Origin: Acidobacteriota bacterium
GTDB lineage: Bacteria; Acidobacteriota; Terriglobia; Bryobacterales; Bryobacteraceae
DNA length: 63,032 nt
Assembly (NCBI GenBank): GCA_023436715.1
Contig: JAEZIJ010000010.1
Span: 1 to 63,032, forward strand
Reading direction: 5' to 3'
This document shows, one piece after another, positions 1 through 8,908 of the stretch (positions within the stretch are counted from its first letter, which is position 1; each line of letters begins with the position of its first letter). The translations under genes were made by a program, and so were the position numbers. The notes under the pieces are model-generated. The model did not search any database and had not been told where the DNA came from. It worked only from the letters and a program-made list of their open reading frames with translations.

Positions 1-108
1 GCTACCGTCGATTCCATCCTGGCCAAACTCGCCCGCTGCCGCCAAACCCTGGAGCAGATCCAACCGGGCTGCACCCTTCCCAAGACCCGCAAACGAAAGT
101 CCAGCTAA
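1..108 (+). CDS. IS630-family transposase, C-terminal fragment (5' end outside window)
   Basis: The first base is already in an open frame that reads 35 residues to a TAA at 106-108. The peptide starts ATVDSILAKLARCRQTLE and ends in a basic tail. This resembles the extreme C-terminus of IS630-family transposases, where a segment of the form 'T(A)(D/E)xILAK(V/L)ARxxQ' follows the catalytic DDE domain. The catalytic part lies outside the window. Immediately downstream (117-127) is CACTACACTAG, identical to the terminal bases of the 155-bp MITE at 34840-34994, which supports reading this as the transposase end of a related element. The family call is from memory of the motif. Confidence 0.65.
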   Translation, partial: ATVDSILAKLARCRQTLEQIQPGCTLPKTRKRKSS

Positions 109-127
109 TTCGTGGACACTACACTAG
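109..127 (+). mobile_element. Right terminus of IS630-like element
   Basis: Just after the transposase stop the sequence runs through GGACACTACACTAG. Its last 11 bases (117-127) equal the outer end of the MITE at 34984-34994, and both end in CTAG. IS630 elements are known to target TA, often within CTAG. The outer boundary is inferred to lie near 127. The left end of the element is not in the window. Confidence 0.5.
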
Positions 128-662
128 GGTCAACTACGGAATGTCATATCGCCTCTCCGATCTCTCCTGTTTCTAAAAGGATACATCCCGTTGTAACGCT
201 GATTTCACACAGATTTCACTTTCAAGACTGTCCCCTGGAGAATACACTTAGGAGCGCAGAAAAGGGCACTCAGAGAACGCCGTTCTACGGGTGCGCGCGG
301 CAACACAGAGAAACGACCCAAAAAGGGTTTAAAGATCTGAAAATTAGATCTGGGTTAATGATGGACCGATCCACGGTTTTCAGGCCTAAATCGGCTCCGC
401 ATGGCATCAGCATTCTCGAGCTTCTTCCGGGCAATCTTGGGGGATTCAGGTAATTTCACCTTAAAATCTCTTGACGAATCAGATTATTTCGCCTTAAAAT
501 CCCTGACATGCAGTTAAAATCCCAGACGGGATCTAGCTTTTTACAGTCGGGGATAACCTTTGGCCCACATCAGATCCGTCTTCGCTTTCGATCTCAAGCC
601 GCTTTTTGGGCTGGGTCGGAACGCCGATCGTTTTCCGGAGCTAGCTTCAAAAGGAGCAAACA
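128..662. other. Non-coding interval with three TTAAAATC words
   Basis: About 535 bases without a convincing gene. The open frames here (for example 112-453) lack a ribosome-binding site, domain signature or typical codon bias. The stretch is AT-richer than its surroundings. It carries three copies of TTAAAATC at 461-468, 494-501 and about 514-521, and the middle one overlaps the candidate -10 box. It probably represents the landing zone of the upstream IS element plus the promoter region of the gene at 663. Confidence 0.6.
471..500 (+). promoter_or_regulatory. Candidate sigma-70-type promoter for the 663 gene
   Basis: TTGACG at 471-476 is followed by an 18-base spacer and TAAAAT at 495-500, a good match to housekeeping -35/-10 elements. 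It lies about 160 bases upstream of the ATG at 663. No other comparable pair was noticed in this interval. Inferred from sequence only. Confidence 0.35.
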
Positions 663-2054
663 ATGTTCGATCACAATCGGTCAGTCGGCATCAGCGTCTC
701 TCTACTTGTCCTAGGCGCCGTTCTCAGCGGCGGTATCGCGTCGGCACAGTCTTCGTCCCCCATCAACTTCGGCGGTGGCCAGGGGTCGTTGACGTGGAGC
801 TTTACCACTGGCAGCGCACCTTGCGGATCCAGTGGTCTGTCCTACAGCTATTGGAATTTCAACAATTTCACGTACATTGATCCGAACGGCAGCAGCATCC
901 CGCTCAGCTCAAGTGGCGCCTATATCGCTGCGCCGGGATCGCCGTACTGCCCCCCATCGGGGCCACAACCTAGCGTTGTTCCGATCTCAGGCGATGGCTT
1001 CATGATCAACTTCACGCCCGGGAACAACGGGCAAGCCAGTGCCAGTATCGCATTCACGGGGAGTGTGCGCCCGAAGTACGAGGTCATGTCGGTGTATTAT
1101 GCTCCGCCCGGATCGAAAAGCTTCGCGGAGTACAGCCAGACGTCCATGGTCGGTAAAAGTACAACCTACAACAATTCGTTCCAGACCCAGACCGGCGTAA
1201 CTGTCAGTCTGACTGCCGCTAGCGGGATCTTGGGAACGCATGGCTTCTCTTCGACCCACAGCCAGACGTATCAACAGCAGCAGGACTCCTCGAGCTCGCT
1301 TGATGTTAGCTATCAACAAGGGCGCGGATTTAAAATTTACGGACCGTTGAACGATGCTGACGGGCTAAACCACGACCTGGACATAGTCGCCGTATGGCTC
1401 AATCCCGTCCTCACTTTCAAGGTGTCTCCAGGACAGGTCACTTGGGCCGGCTATAACTTTGATGGGCGGGACCCCGCAGGAGACTTGGATGTTGCGTATC
1501 TGCATTGCAGTTATCTCAAGAACCCGGCGTTGATACCAGGGGGCCTCGCCCAGCAAATCGCGAAGGTCTGGGATAACTCCGGCAACGGAGGTCTCACCAG
1601 CGGCGATCTCTCGGCAATTGCGGATCACGATCGGTTCTGCAAGACTCCGTCTGCCCCGGTTGACATGGAGCGCTATCATGGCCCGGTCAACTCCGGTACG
1701 GTGATTCCCTACTCTCGACCCCCGGAGGGCGGCCAGCCTCCCACGTGGTACTGGAATTTCCAATACCAAGCGACCAATACTCAGGGCCGATCGGCAAAGC
1801 AAACAACCACCAACAGCTTCAGCACCGAATTCAAATACAACTTGTTCTTTAATCTGTTCAGCGCCACACTGAAGAATCAATACACTGTCACCTCGTTCAA
1901 CCAGTGGAGCACGCTGCAGACGCAAAAGACCACGCAAAATGCAGTTGTAAGTGTTACAGGACCAGCCTGGAATTCCGGGTACAATGGTCCGTCTCTTTTC
2001 CACATGTACCAGGACAACATCTACGGGACGTACATGATTGCTCCGGTGCAGTGA
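663..2054 (+). CDS. Secreted protein of unknown function, Ser/Thr-rich
   Basis: 463 aa. The ATG is preceded by AAAGGAGC at a good distance (650-657). Residues 1-29 form a clear Sec signal peptide (Arg near the start, hydrophobic LLVLGAVLSGGIA core, cleavage after ASA). I do not recognise the family. The mature protein has many Ser, Thr, Gln, Asn, Tyr and Gly residues and few charges. It contains two long stretches of alternating polar and non-polar residues (about 165-220 and 370-430), as found in secreted beta-rich proteins. Such Ser/Thr-rich alternation also occurs in the membrane-inserting hairpins of aerolysin-type beta-pore proteins, but that is only a resemblance. A few Cys are scattered. 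A hairpin follows the stop. Confidence 0.8.
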   Translation: MFDHNRSVGISVSLLVLGAVLSGGIASAQSSSPINFGGGQGSLTWSFTTGSAPCGSSGLSYSYWNFNNFTYIDPNGSSIPLSSSGAYIAAPGSPYCPPSGPQPSVVPISGDGFMINFTPGNNGQASASIAFTGSVRPKYEVMSVYYAPPGSKSFAEYSQTSMVGKSTTYNNSFQTQTGVTVSLTAASGILGTHGFSSTHSQTYQQQQDSSSSLDVSYQQGRGFKIYGPLNDADGLNHDLDIVAVWLNPVLTFKVSPGQVTWAGYNFDGRDPAGDLDVAYLHCSYLKNPALIPGGLAQQIAKVWDNSGNGGLTSGDLSAIADHDRFCKTPSAPVDMERYHGPVNSGTVIPYSRPPEGGQPPTWYWNFQYQATNTQGRSAKQTTTNSFSTEFKYNLFFNLFSATLKNQYTVTSFNQWSTLQTQKTTQNAVVSVTGPAWNSGYNGPSLFHMYQDNIYGTYMIAPVQ

Positions 2055-2065
2055 GAGCCGCTACA

Positions 2066-2097
2066 GCGGAGGGAACGCCTTCAAGGGTCCCCTCCGC
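2066..2097 (+). terminator. Hairpin after the 663-2054 gene
   Basis: GCGGAGGG (2066-2073) pairs perfectly with CCCTCCGC (2090-2097) across a 16-base loop, beginning 12 bases after the stop codon. There is no T-run, so this is terminator-like at best. Confidence 0.35.
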
Positions 2098-2168
2098 ACC
2101 GCATGGTGTCCTGGGAACGAGGTGTTAGAGACGTTACTTCCGTCTATAGGGCAACTGAGGGGGAGAGT

Positions 2169-3731
2169 GTGCCGCGATCCGCGATCGTGCTATTGACCTT
2201 ATTGGGTGCGCTGACCTTGCTGGGCGCGTCATTCCTGTTCCCGGCAGCTTTACCCTCCCACTCTCGTACGACCTTCGCCAACGCGTCCGGCTCACCAATA
2301 GACTTGGGGCGGCAGGATGTTCCCATGTCGATATTGGCAGGCGACTTCAACGGCGACGGCAAACTGGATCTCGCATTGGGAACTCAACCGAGCGCGCTCG
2401 CCGACGGAAACTCGGGCCGCCTCCGCGTGCTGTTGAGCCGCGGCGATGGCACCTTCGCGCCCGTTTCCTCCTCTTCGGCGCTGGGGACCAGTCCGACGGC
2501 AATCGCGAGCGGTGATTTCAATGCTGATGGAAAGCTGGACCTCGCAGTCGCGAACTTCCGCAGCAATAACATCAGTATATTACTGGGCAAGGGAGATGGG
2601 ACTTTCGCGCCCGCCCCGGCCTCGCCACTCGCGGCGGGCGGCGCACCTTCGGCCGTGAAGGTTTGCGACTTCAACCGCGACGGAAGACCGGACCTGATAT
2701 TTGTGAACTCCAGCAGCAATAATGCGGTTGTTTTGCTGGGCAATGGCGATGGCACCTTCGCGCCTGCTCCTGCCTCTCCACTCGATGTTGGTTCCAGTGC
2801 TCTCGGTCTAGCTCTGGCGGACTTCGACGGCGATGGAAATCCCGACTTAGCGGTGACGAATCTCCGCTCTGATACGGTCACCATCCGGCTAGGTAAGGGT
2901 GATGGTACGTTTAAGCCCGCGTCTCGGGCGCCGATGCCTGTGGGTTCCCATCCGGCCGTGCTGGCCCCGGGCGATTTCAATGGTGACGGCAAGGCCGACT
3001 TGGCTATCGCGGGCTATGTGAACGACAGCGTCTCTATCCTGCTGGGCAAGGGAGATGGGACCTTCACGGCAGCGCCCGCGTGTTGTGGCGCCCCAAAGCC
3101 ACAGACAAGGATTCTCGCCATGATCGCCGCAGATTTCAATCGCACAGGGAAGCCGGACCTGGTACTGGCGGTCCAGAACGGGCAGGCTGGCCGGCCTGCC
3201 GCTTACGTGACTGCGTTGATGGGCGTGGGTGATGGCACTTTCATCGCCAGCGATTTCTCTCTCCTTGTGCCCAACGATGCCGTTTCGTTGGCTGCGAGTG
3301 ACTTCAACGGTGATGGCAAGCTCGATATAGCAGCGGCTCACAACCCGTATGCCCAAGTCTCGGTTTTGTTGCACGCCCAGCCACCGGGCAACGGCCCGGA
3401 CTTCGCAATTGCCGCAAGAGGCAGCACGTCGGCCTCAGTGCAGCCGGGTGGTACGGCGAGCTTTCCTGTGCGGGTCTCCTCTCTCAATGGATTCATCGGC
3501 AGGCTGTTGCTCAGTTGTTCCGGCGCGCCAAGGCAGTCAAGCTGCTCCATCGCACCTTCTTCGGATTTCTTGTTTGACACGGCGTGGGGTGACCACAAGC
3601 TGAGCGTCACAACCATGCCGTCATCGCCGGAACCCAGCGGCGGCACGCCACCCGGGACGTATGCCCTCACCGTAACCGCAACCTCCGGTAGCCGCGCGCA
3701 CTCAACAACGGTGACGCTGACGGTGGAGTGA
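2169..3731 (+). CDS. Exported FG-GAP/VCBS repeat protein with C-terminal Ig-like domain
   Basis: 520 aa from a GTG start, chosen because GGGGGAGA lies directly upstream and the following residues form a signal peptide (IVLLTLLGALTLLGASFL). An upstream in-frame ATG at 2103 would add an unlikely charged leader. Residues ~45-430 hold at least seven repeats of about 50 residues with the Ca-binding pattern 'DFNGDGKxDLA', a beta-propeller as in integrin alpha chains. Residues ~435-520 form an Ig-like domain ending in a TYALTVTAT strand, a common acidobacterial C-terminal module. Likely an extracellular binding or adhesion protein; the ligand is unknown. Its stop codon overlaps the frame of a truncated TonB receptor. 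Confidence 0.85.
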   Translation: MPRSAIVLLTLLGALTLLGASFLFPAALPSHSRTTFANASGSPIDLGRQDVPMSILAGDFNGDGKLDLALGTQPSALADGNSGRLRVLLSRGDGTFAPVSSSSALGTSPTAIASGDFNADGKLDLAVANFRSNNISILLGKGDGTFAPAPASPLAAGGAPSAVKVCDFNRDGRPDLIFVNSSSNNAVVLLGNGDGTFAPAPASPLDVGSSALGLALADFDGDGNPDLAVTNLRSDTVTIRLGKGDGTFKPASRAPMPVGSHPAVLAPGDFNGDGKADLAIAGYVNDSVSILLGKGDGTFTAAPACCGAPKPQTRILAMIAADFNRTGKPDLVLAVQNGQAGRPAAYVTALMGVGDGTFIASDFSLLVPNDAVSLAASDFNGDGKLDIAAAHNPYAQVSVLLHAQPPGNGPDFAIAARGSTSASVQPGGTASFPVRVSSLNGFIGRLLLSCSGAPRQSSCSIAPSSDFLFDTAWGDHKLSVTTMPSSPEPSGGTPPGTYALTVTATSGSRAHSTTVTLTVE

Positions 3732-4597
3732 CTGCAGCACAAAGCCGCGCACCGCCGGGCAGCGCACAACACTTCCGCACGTCTGGAGGCCGCTCCGTGA
3801 TCGCCGCGATTTCACTGCAGGCCACGTTCAAGAAGACGGCCGGCAGGCTGTCGTTCGTGTCGAACTACACGTTCGGCAAGGTCCTCGGTGTGCGTGACGG
3901 CAACACCAGCAACGGCGGCGGCAACGGCGCCATTGCGAACCCGTACGATCTGGATTCCAACTACGGCGTGCTGGCGTACGACCACTCTCACGTCTTCAAC
4001 GTCGCCTATACGTATGAGTTGCCTGACATCATCAAGGGCAACGCATTCGGCAGGGCTGCGATCAACGGCTGGAAGCTCTCGGGCATCACGCAGTGGCAGA
4101 GCGGCGCCCCGATTCAGCCGAACACGAACGAGAATCTGAACGCCGTGTATCCGAGCGGTGTGAACCTCAGGAACCTGCTCGGCACCGACCAGGGCATCCT
4201 GCTTCCGCAGGTCACCTGCGATCCGCGGAAAGGTTTGAAGGACGGCCAGTACTTCAACCCGGCCTGCTTCACCTATCCGACCAAACAGGGAGCCTACGGC
4301 GACATCGTGTGGCCGTACATCAAGGGTCCGTCGTACTTCAACAGCGACCTTTCGGTGTATAAGTCGTTTAAGATCACCGAGGGTAAGAGCGCTGAGTTCC
4401 GCTTCTCGGCGTTCAATTTCATCAACCATTCGCTGAAGCAGTTCAACGCGGACGGCACCAACAACGACCTGCGGCTCAACTTCATCGGCGCGGGTGATGC
4501 CGCAAGCACCAGCAACACGAACCAGTTCACCACCGGAGAACCTCTCTGGAAAGTGGGCCGGCGCGTGGTCGAACTCGCCCTGAAGTTCTACTTCTAG
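3728..4597 (+). pseudogene. TonB-dependent receptor, C-terminal beta-barrel remnant
   Basis: The open frame (289 codons from a GTG overlapping the previous stop) matches only the last quarter of an Oar-like TonB-dependent receptor. It has the barrel strands 'RLSFVSNYTFGK', the 'YDHSHVFNVAYTYELP' segment, a 'FNFINH' strand and a C-terminal aromatic residue ('LKFYF') needed for outer-membrane insertion. The signal peptide, regulatory domain and plug are missing. Family resemblance begins near 3803; the preceding ~75 bases look like unrelated junction sequence. A strong terminator follows. Best read as a receptor whose 5' three quarters were lost or replaced by the VCBS gene. It belongs to a different subgroup from the two full receptors at 26-33 kb. 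Confidence 0.75.
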
Positions 4598-4617
4598 GCG
4601 TCAGTCGATTACCCTGG

Positions 4618-4650
4618 GAGAGGGGAGGCTTTGAGCCGCCCCTCTCTTTG
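4618..4650 (+). terminator. Rho-independent terminator
   Basis: A 13-base stem (4618-4630 with 4634-4646, one mismatch) closes on a 3-base TTG loop and is followed by TTTGTG. It lies 20 bases after the receptor-fragment stop. It also decides the next start: the TTG at 4631 sits in this loop, so the ATG at 4661 is preferred for the downstream gene. Confidence 0.75.
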
Positions 4651-4660
4651 TGTCACGAAC

Positions 4661-6334
4661 ATGCCGATCCGCGGTAACCTCGTCCGCGGCTTAGTCCGCG
4701 GATTTTTTTTCTCCCTGGGGGCTTACGTTCTCCTGCACGCCGCTCGAAGCTCGCCAGGTGCGATCCAGTTCACCTTCCGGCCGATCCCCTTTCGTGTCGA
4801 CAGCTCCGAGACTCCCGCGCGCAACATCCCCGAAACGATGGCCGGCGGCGTTGCCGTATTCGATTACGACCGTGACGGATGGCCGGATCTCTTCTTCACG
4901 AACGGCGCGAACATCCAGACGCTCAAGAAGGACTCGCCGAAGTACCGGAACCGGCTTTTTCACAATGACGGCAAGGGTGGCTTCATCGACGTGACGGACA
5001 AGGCGGGCCTGGCGGGCTCGGGCTTCGACAACGGTGTTGCGGCCGGCGATTACAACAATGACGGCTTCCCCGACCTGTTCGTCGCCGGCGTACACCGCAA
5101 CTCGCTGTACCGGAATAACGGGGACGGGACGTTTACGGACGTCACCGAGAAGGCGGGGTTGAGCAGGACGACGGATCCCGAGTACGGGCCTCTGTGGGCC
5201 ATTACGGGCGTTTGGGTGGACGTGAACAACGACGGGCTGCTCGACCTCTTCATCGTGAACTACCTTCAGTGGCAGTATCGCAAGGAGCCGCTCTGCTCCG
5301 TGCGAGGAATCGGCGACTACTGCCACCCGAACTTCTATCAGGGCCAGCCGAACCAGTTGTTTCTCAACAAGGGGGACGGCACGTTCGAAGACATATCGGC
5401 GAAATCCGGCATTCGGGCGCACGTCGGGAAAGGCATGGGTGGCGGCATGGCGGATTACGATGGCGATGGCCGCCCGGACCTGTTTGTCACCAACGACGCG
5501 GCCGCCAACTTCCTGTTCCGGAACGCCGGCGGCAACCGGTTCGAAGAGGTGGCGTTTCCGGCCGGCGTAGCCCTGGCCGAGGATGGCGATTACATCTCCG
5601 GCATGGGGCTGGACTTCCGCGATTACAACAATGACGGCAGGCCGGATATCGTGTTCGTCGCCTTGAACAACCAGACCTTTCCGGTCTTTGAAAACCGGGG
5701 CGGCGACTTCCGGGAGGTGACGGCGGCGAGCGGGATGCGAATGTTGAGCCGGCGTATGGCCGGGTTCGGGCCGGCGCTCTACGATTTCGACAACGACGGT
5801 TGGAAGGATCTGTTCGTATCGCGCGGGCACGTGGAATCGCTGCCGCCGCCGGGCCAGGAAATCGAGCAGCACAACACCGTGTTCCGGAACCTCGGCGGCA
5901 CGAAATGGAGCGCTCTGACCGAAGAGGCGGGATTCACCGAGCGGCCTCCGGCGCGGCACCGCGGGTGCGCGTTCGGGGACTTCGACGGGGACGGCAGGAC
6001 GGATGTCGTCGTCACTGCGCTGGGGGCCGAAACGGAGATCTGGATGAACCGCACCGAGGGCGCGGGACACTGGTTGCGGATCGCGCTCGAAGGCTCCAAA
6101 AGCAACCGCGACGGCATCGGGGCGCGCATCAAGGTGGTGACGAGGGCCGGTACACAGTACAACCACATGACCTCGAGCGTGGGATATGCTTCCTCGAGTC
6201 TGGGTCCGGTGCACTTCGGATTGGGAACGGAGGAAGGGGCGGAATCGGTGGAGATTCGGTGGCCGTCAGGCGCCGTTCAGAAGCTCGAAAACGTGCGCGG
6301 CCGCCGCGTGGTGAAGGTCAAAGAGCCCTCCTGA
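4661..6334 (+). CDS. Exported CRTAC1-like protein (VCBS/FG-GAP propeller plus ASPIC/UnbV domain)
   Basis: 557 aa. The N-terminus has two Arg followed by a hydrophobic run (FFFSLGAYVLL), a signal peptide or anchor. Residues ~50-440 carry repeated 'DYDxDGxxDLF' and 'NNDGxPDLF' calcium-binding motifs typical of FG-GAP/VCBS propellers, with 'NRLFxNxGxGxFxDVTxKAGL' units. The last ~85 residues are an ASPIC/UnbV domain ('NRDGIGARIKV', 'SSVGYASSS', 'VHFGLG', 'VEIRWPSG'). Such proteins are abundant in Acidobacteria and Planctomycetes and are presumed to be surface or secreted binding proteins; the biochemical role is unknown. The ATG start is preferred over the TTG at 4631. The gene converges on a TPR gene and has a paralogue at 8871-10571 in mirror image. 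Confidence 0.9.
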   Translation: MPIRGNLVRGLVRGFFFSLGAYVLLHAARSSPGAIQFTFRPIPFRVDSSETPARNIPETMAGGVAVFDYDRDGWPDLFFTNGANIQTLKKDSPKYRNRLFHNDGKGGFIDVTDKAGLAGSGFDNGVAAGDYNNDGFPDLFVAGVHRNSLYRNNGDGTFTDVTEKAGLSRTTDPEYGPLWAITGVWVDVNNDGLLDLFIVNYLQWQYRKEPLCSVRGIGDYCHPNFYQGQPNQLFLNKGDGTFEDISAKSGIRAHVGKGMGGGMADYDGDGRPDLFVTNDAAANFLFRNAGGNRFEEVAFPAGVALAEDGDYISGMGLDFRDYNNDGRPDIVFVALNNQTFPVFENRGGDFREVTAASGMRMLSRRMAGFGPALYDFDNDGWKDLFVSRGHVESLPPPGQEIEQHNTVFRNLGGTKWSALTEEAGFTERPPARHRGCAFGDFDGDGRTDVVVTALGAETEIWMNRTEGAGHWLRIALEGSKSNRDGIGARIKVVTRAGTQYNHMTSSVGYASSSLGPVHFGLGTEEGAESVEIRWPSGAVQKLENVRGRRVVKVKEPS

Positions 6335-6345
6335 GCGGTCGCCGT

Positions 6346-7458
6346 TCACGGCACGATGGCGGTGCCGCCGGTGCGCTTCTGGGCTTCCTCTCGCAGCCGC
6401 TCGGCCGTCGCGCGCGCCCGTGCGCCATCTTCCGGGCGGTTCACTTTGTAGTACAGCCGTGAGAGCTGAACGTACGGCTCGAGCCAGTCCGGGGCGTCGC
6501 GGATGAGCCGCTCAAAATCGGCGACGGCCTCGGCGGTTTTGCCCGCGGCGGCCTTCACGAGAGCGAGTTGGTAGAGCGCGACCGGAGCCGCCGGCTGGGA
6601 CTCTAGCGCCCGTTCGATGTGCCGGCGGGCGGACGCGAGATCGCGCCGCCGGTACAAGAGGGCGCCTGTCTGAAGGTTGGTTTCGAAATCGGCGGGCTCG
6701 ATGGCCAGGGCGTTGCGGAAGGCGGTAAGGGCGGCGTCATCGTCGCCCAGGTCGGCGAGCGCGATGCCGGTGAGACTGTGCGCGCGGGCGAGCCTCGGGT
6801 TCAACCGGACCGCGTTCTGGAAGTCGTCGCGCGCGCGGGCGAAGTCGCCGACCTGGCGCGCGGCTGTACCGGCGAGCAACCACGCTTCAGGATTGTTTCC
6901 GAGCCTGCCCGCGCGTTCGGCAAGTTCGACGCCCTCGCGCGTGCGGCCGGCGCGGATCAGCGCGTCACCGAGGAGCAGGGCTACATCGGGGTTCTCGGGG
7001 TTCGCCTTGTGGAGGGGCTCGAGCAGCGCTACCGCTTCGGACGTACGGTTCAGCCGCAGGTAGCAATCTCCCAGCAGCGTGGCGGCACGCGCGTTTGCGG
7101 GATCGGCCTCGTGGAGGATGCGGAATTCGTTGGCGGCATCGGGCACGGCTCCGGTCTTGTATAGGGCGAGCGCGAAGTTCATCCGGACGGTCGTGTTCGC
7201 GGGCTCGTGTTCGAGGGCGGTGCGGTACTGCGCGATCGCTTCGGCGAACCGGCCGAGACTGACGAGCGCCGCGCCGAGATTGCCCCGTACGACGGCGTGC
7301 TGCGGGTAGAGTTCCAGGATGCGTTCATATCGGGAGACGGCAGTGGAAAAATCGCCACGCTGCTGCGCCGCCACAGCTTCCTGAAACAACCGTTCGGGGT
7401 TGACTTCCTGGCCGGGCGCGAGCGCCGTAAGGACGACAAGCAGAGCCGCAAGCCGCAT
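6346..7458 (-). CDS. Exported TPR-repeat protein
   Basis: 370 aa. The start at 7458 is chosen because it gives a signal peptide (MRLAALLVVLTALAPGQ); the frame stays open upstream, but that part runs through the palindromic repeat. From residue ~20 to the end are about ten 34-residue tetratricopeptide repeats (pattern 'G(D/R)FxxAxxxYxxxLxxxPxxxxxxxNLGxxL'). A protein-interaction scaffold in the periplasm or outside the cell is likely. The gene converges on the ASPIC/UnbV gene with an 11-base gap. Pairs of TPR and ASPIC/UnbV proteins recur in this phylum, so the two may act together. Confidence 0.85.
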   Translation of the reverse strand: MRLAALLVVLTALAPGQEVNPERLFQEAVAAQQRGDFSTAVSRYERILELYPQHAVVRGNLGAALVSLGRFAEAIAQYRTALEHEPANTTVRMNFALALYKTGAVPDAANEFRILHEADPANARAATLLGDCYLRLNRTSEAVALLEPLHKANPENPDVALLLGDALIRAGRTREGVELAERAGRLGNNPEAWLLAGTAARQVGDFARARDDFQNAVRLNPRLARAHSLTGIALADLGDDDAALTAFRNALAIEPADFETNLQTGALLYRRRDLASARRHIERALESQPAAPVALYQLALVKAAAGKTAEAVADFERLIRDAPDWLEPYVQLSRLYYKVNRPEDGARARATAERLREEAQKRTGGTAIVP

Positions 7459-7575
7459 CTTTTCAGGATACAGCGGTCGTGATCGCCGGCCGGAAAGCCA
7501 CTTGGCCGCAGATGAACCTCCCATGGCCTGCGGCCACCCAAGGCAATGAAAACCCGCGGTGCTTGTTTTGCTGAT

Positions 7576-7665
7576 GTGGGGCAGCGTCTTACGCTGCGGC
7601 GGCCTCTCAGGCCGCCTCCGCTCGGGCGGGCTGAGAGCCCGCCGCAGCCTGAGAGGCTGCCCCAC
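7576..7665. repeat. 90-bp nested inverted repeat
   Basis: The two 41-base arms start GTGGGGCAGC and end GCTGCCCCAC. Each arm also contains its own small palindromes (GCGTCTTACGC and GGCCTCTCAGGCC on the left; GGGCTGAGAGCCC and GCCTGAGAGGC on the right). Where the arms differ from each other, the small stems still pair because both sides changed. The element lies between two divergent TPR genes. It looks like a REP/BIME-type unit rather than an IS. Confidence 0.85.
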
Positions 7666-7723
7666 CAGCAAGCTGCCAGCATTTGTTTTCAGAACAACCC
7701 AGATCAACGCCGATTGGAACCAA

Positions 7724-8908
7724 ATGCGGCCCACAATCGGTAGAATTGTTGATGCCTTGAAGCCGTTGAGCGTCTTCTCATCCATCATTTCGCTGGTCCT
7801 TGCACTCTCGCTCGTTCCCGGGGCCGTTGCGCAGCCCGCCCCGGCCGCTTCGATTGAGCAGATCGATCGCGCCGCGTCGGCCGCGCGCGACGCGAACCGC
7901 ATGGATGAGGCGATCCGCCTCTATCGAAGTGGGCTGGCCGCGAACCCCCGGTGGACGGAGGGATGGTGGTACCTCGGAGCGACACTCTATGAGACCGGGC
8001 GCCACGCGGAAGCGCGTGACGTGTTCCGGAAGAGTATCGCATTGGCGCCGGAAAACGGGCCGGCGTGGGCATTTCTCGGTTTATGCGAGTTCGAGACCGG
8101 TGAGTATGAAGCGGCGCTCCAGAGCCTGTCGAAAGGCGTGAAGCTCGGGACCGGCGGGGACGTGCAATTCGACGCCGTAGTCCGGACGCAACTGGCGGCG
8201 CTTCTGAATCGCGCGTCGGCATTTGAATCGGCGATGGAGCAGCTCGTCGCGGTTGCCCGCAACGGCGTCAAGTCGGCCGCAATCACCTCCGTGTACGGGC
8301 TCGGTGCGCTGCGCATGCCGCTGCTTCCGCCGGAAGTGCCCGCCGCGAAGCTGCCGGTGGTGAACCTGGCAGGTGAGGCGGCGTGGGCGCTCGGCGCCCA
8401 ACAGCCGGAGGAGACGAAGCGCCTGTTTGAGGAGTTGGCCGCGCGCTATCCGAACGAACCGGGTGTTCATTACGCCTACGGATTCTATTTGCTCGCCGTG
8501 GACCCCGTCGCGGCGCTCGCGGAGTTCGCAAAGGAGTTGGAGCACAGCCCTTCGCACGTCTATGCGCGGCTGCAGATCGTGTTTCTGGAGCTAAAGCGCG
8601 GCAACGCGGATGCGGCCCTTCAGCGGGCGCAGGAAGCCGTGCGGCTCGCGCCGGCGAACTTCATGGCGCAGAATGCGGCCGGCCGCGCCTGGCTGGCCAT
8701 GGGCAACACGGGCGAGGCGCTCAATGCGCTCCAGAAAGCGGTGAAGCTCGCGCCGGACGTCGCCCAGACCCACTTCTATCTCGAGCAGGTCTACCGCCTC
8801 GTGGGACGCTTGGAGGATGCCCGCAGGGCGCACGCCGAGTTTGCGCGTCTGCTGCTCGCGCAGGACCCGCTCAGTTCACCCCACGCGGCGCCGCGGGCTT
8901 CGCCGTAG
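7724..8908 (+). CDS. Exported TPR-repeat protein
   Basis: 394 aa. The start at 7724 is chosen because the residues that follow make a signal peptide with a hydrophobic core (VFSSIISLVLALSLVPGAVAQ); the open frame upstream runs through the palindromic repeat and is not coding-like. TPR units are visible from residue ~45 ('GWWYLGATLYETGRHAEA', 'AWAFLGLCEFETGEYEAA') and again near the C-terminus ('AAGRAWLAMGNTGEALNAL'), with a more diverged middle. The 3' end overlaps the convergent ASPIC/UnbV gene by 38 bases. It mirrors the TPR gene at 6346-7458, but the repeats are too generic to prove descent. Confidence 0.85.
   Translation: MRPTIGRIVDALKPLSVFSSIISLVLALSLVPGAVAQPAPAASIEQIDRAASAARDANRMDEAIRLYRSGLAANPRWTEGWWYLGATLYETGRHAEARDVFRKSIALAPENGPAWAFLGLCEFETGEYEAALQSLSKGVKLGTGGDVQFDAVVRTQLAALLNRASAFESAMEQLVAVARNGVKSAAITSVYGLGALRMPLLPPEVPAAKLPVVNLAGEAAWALGAQQPEETKRLFEELAARYPNEPGVHYAYGFYLLAVDPVAALAEFAKELEHSPSHVYARLQIVFLELKRGNADAALQRAQEAVRLAPANFMAQNAAGRAWLAMGNTGEALNALQKAVKLAPDVAQTHFYLEQVYRLVGRLEDARRAHAEFARLLLAQDPLSSPHAAPRASP

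Noticed and set aside
112..453. 113-codon open frame after the IS630 end
   Set aside because: No ribosome-binding site, no recognisable domain, composition unlike neighbouring genes; lies in IS flank.
7459..7902. N-terminal extension of the minus-strand TPR gene
   Set aside because: It runs through the palindromic repeat and into the opposite TPR gene; the internal ATG gives a proper signal peptide.
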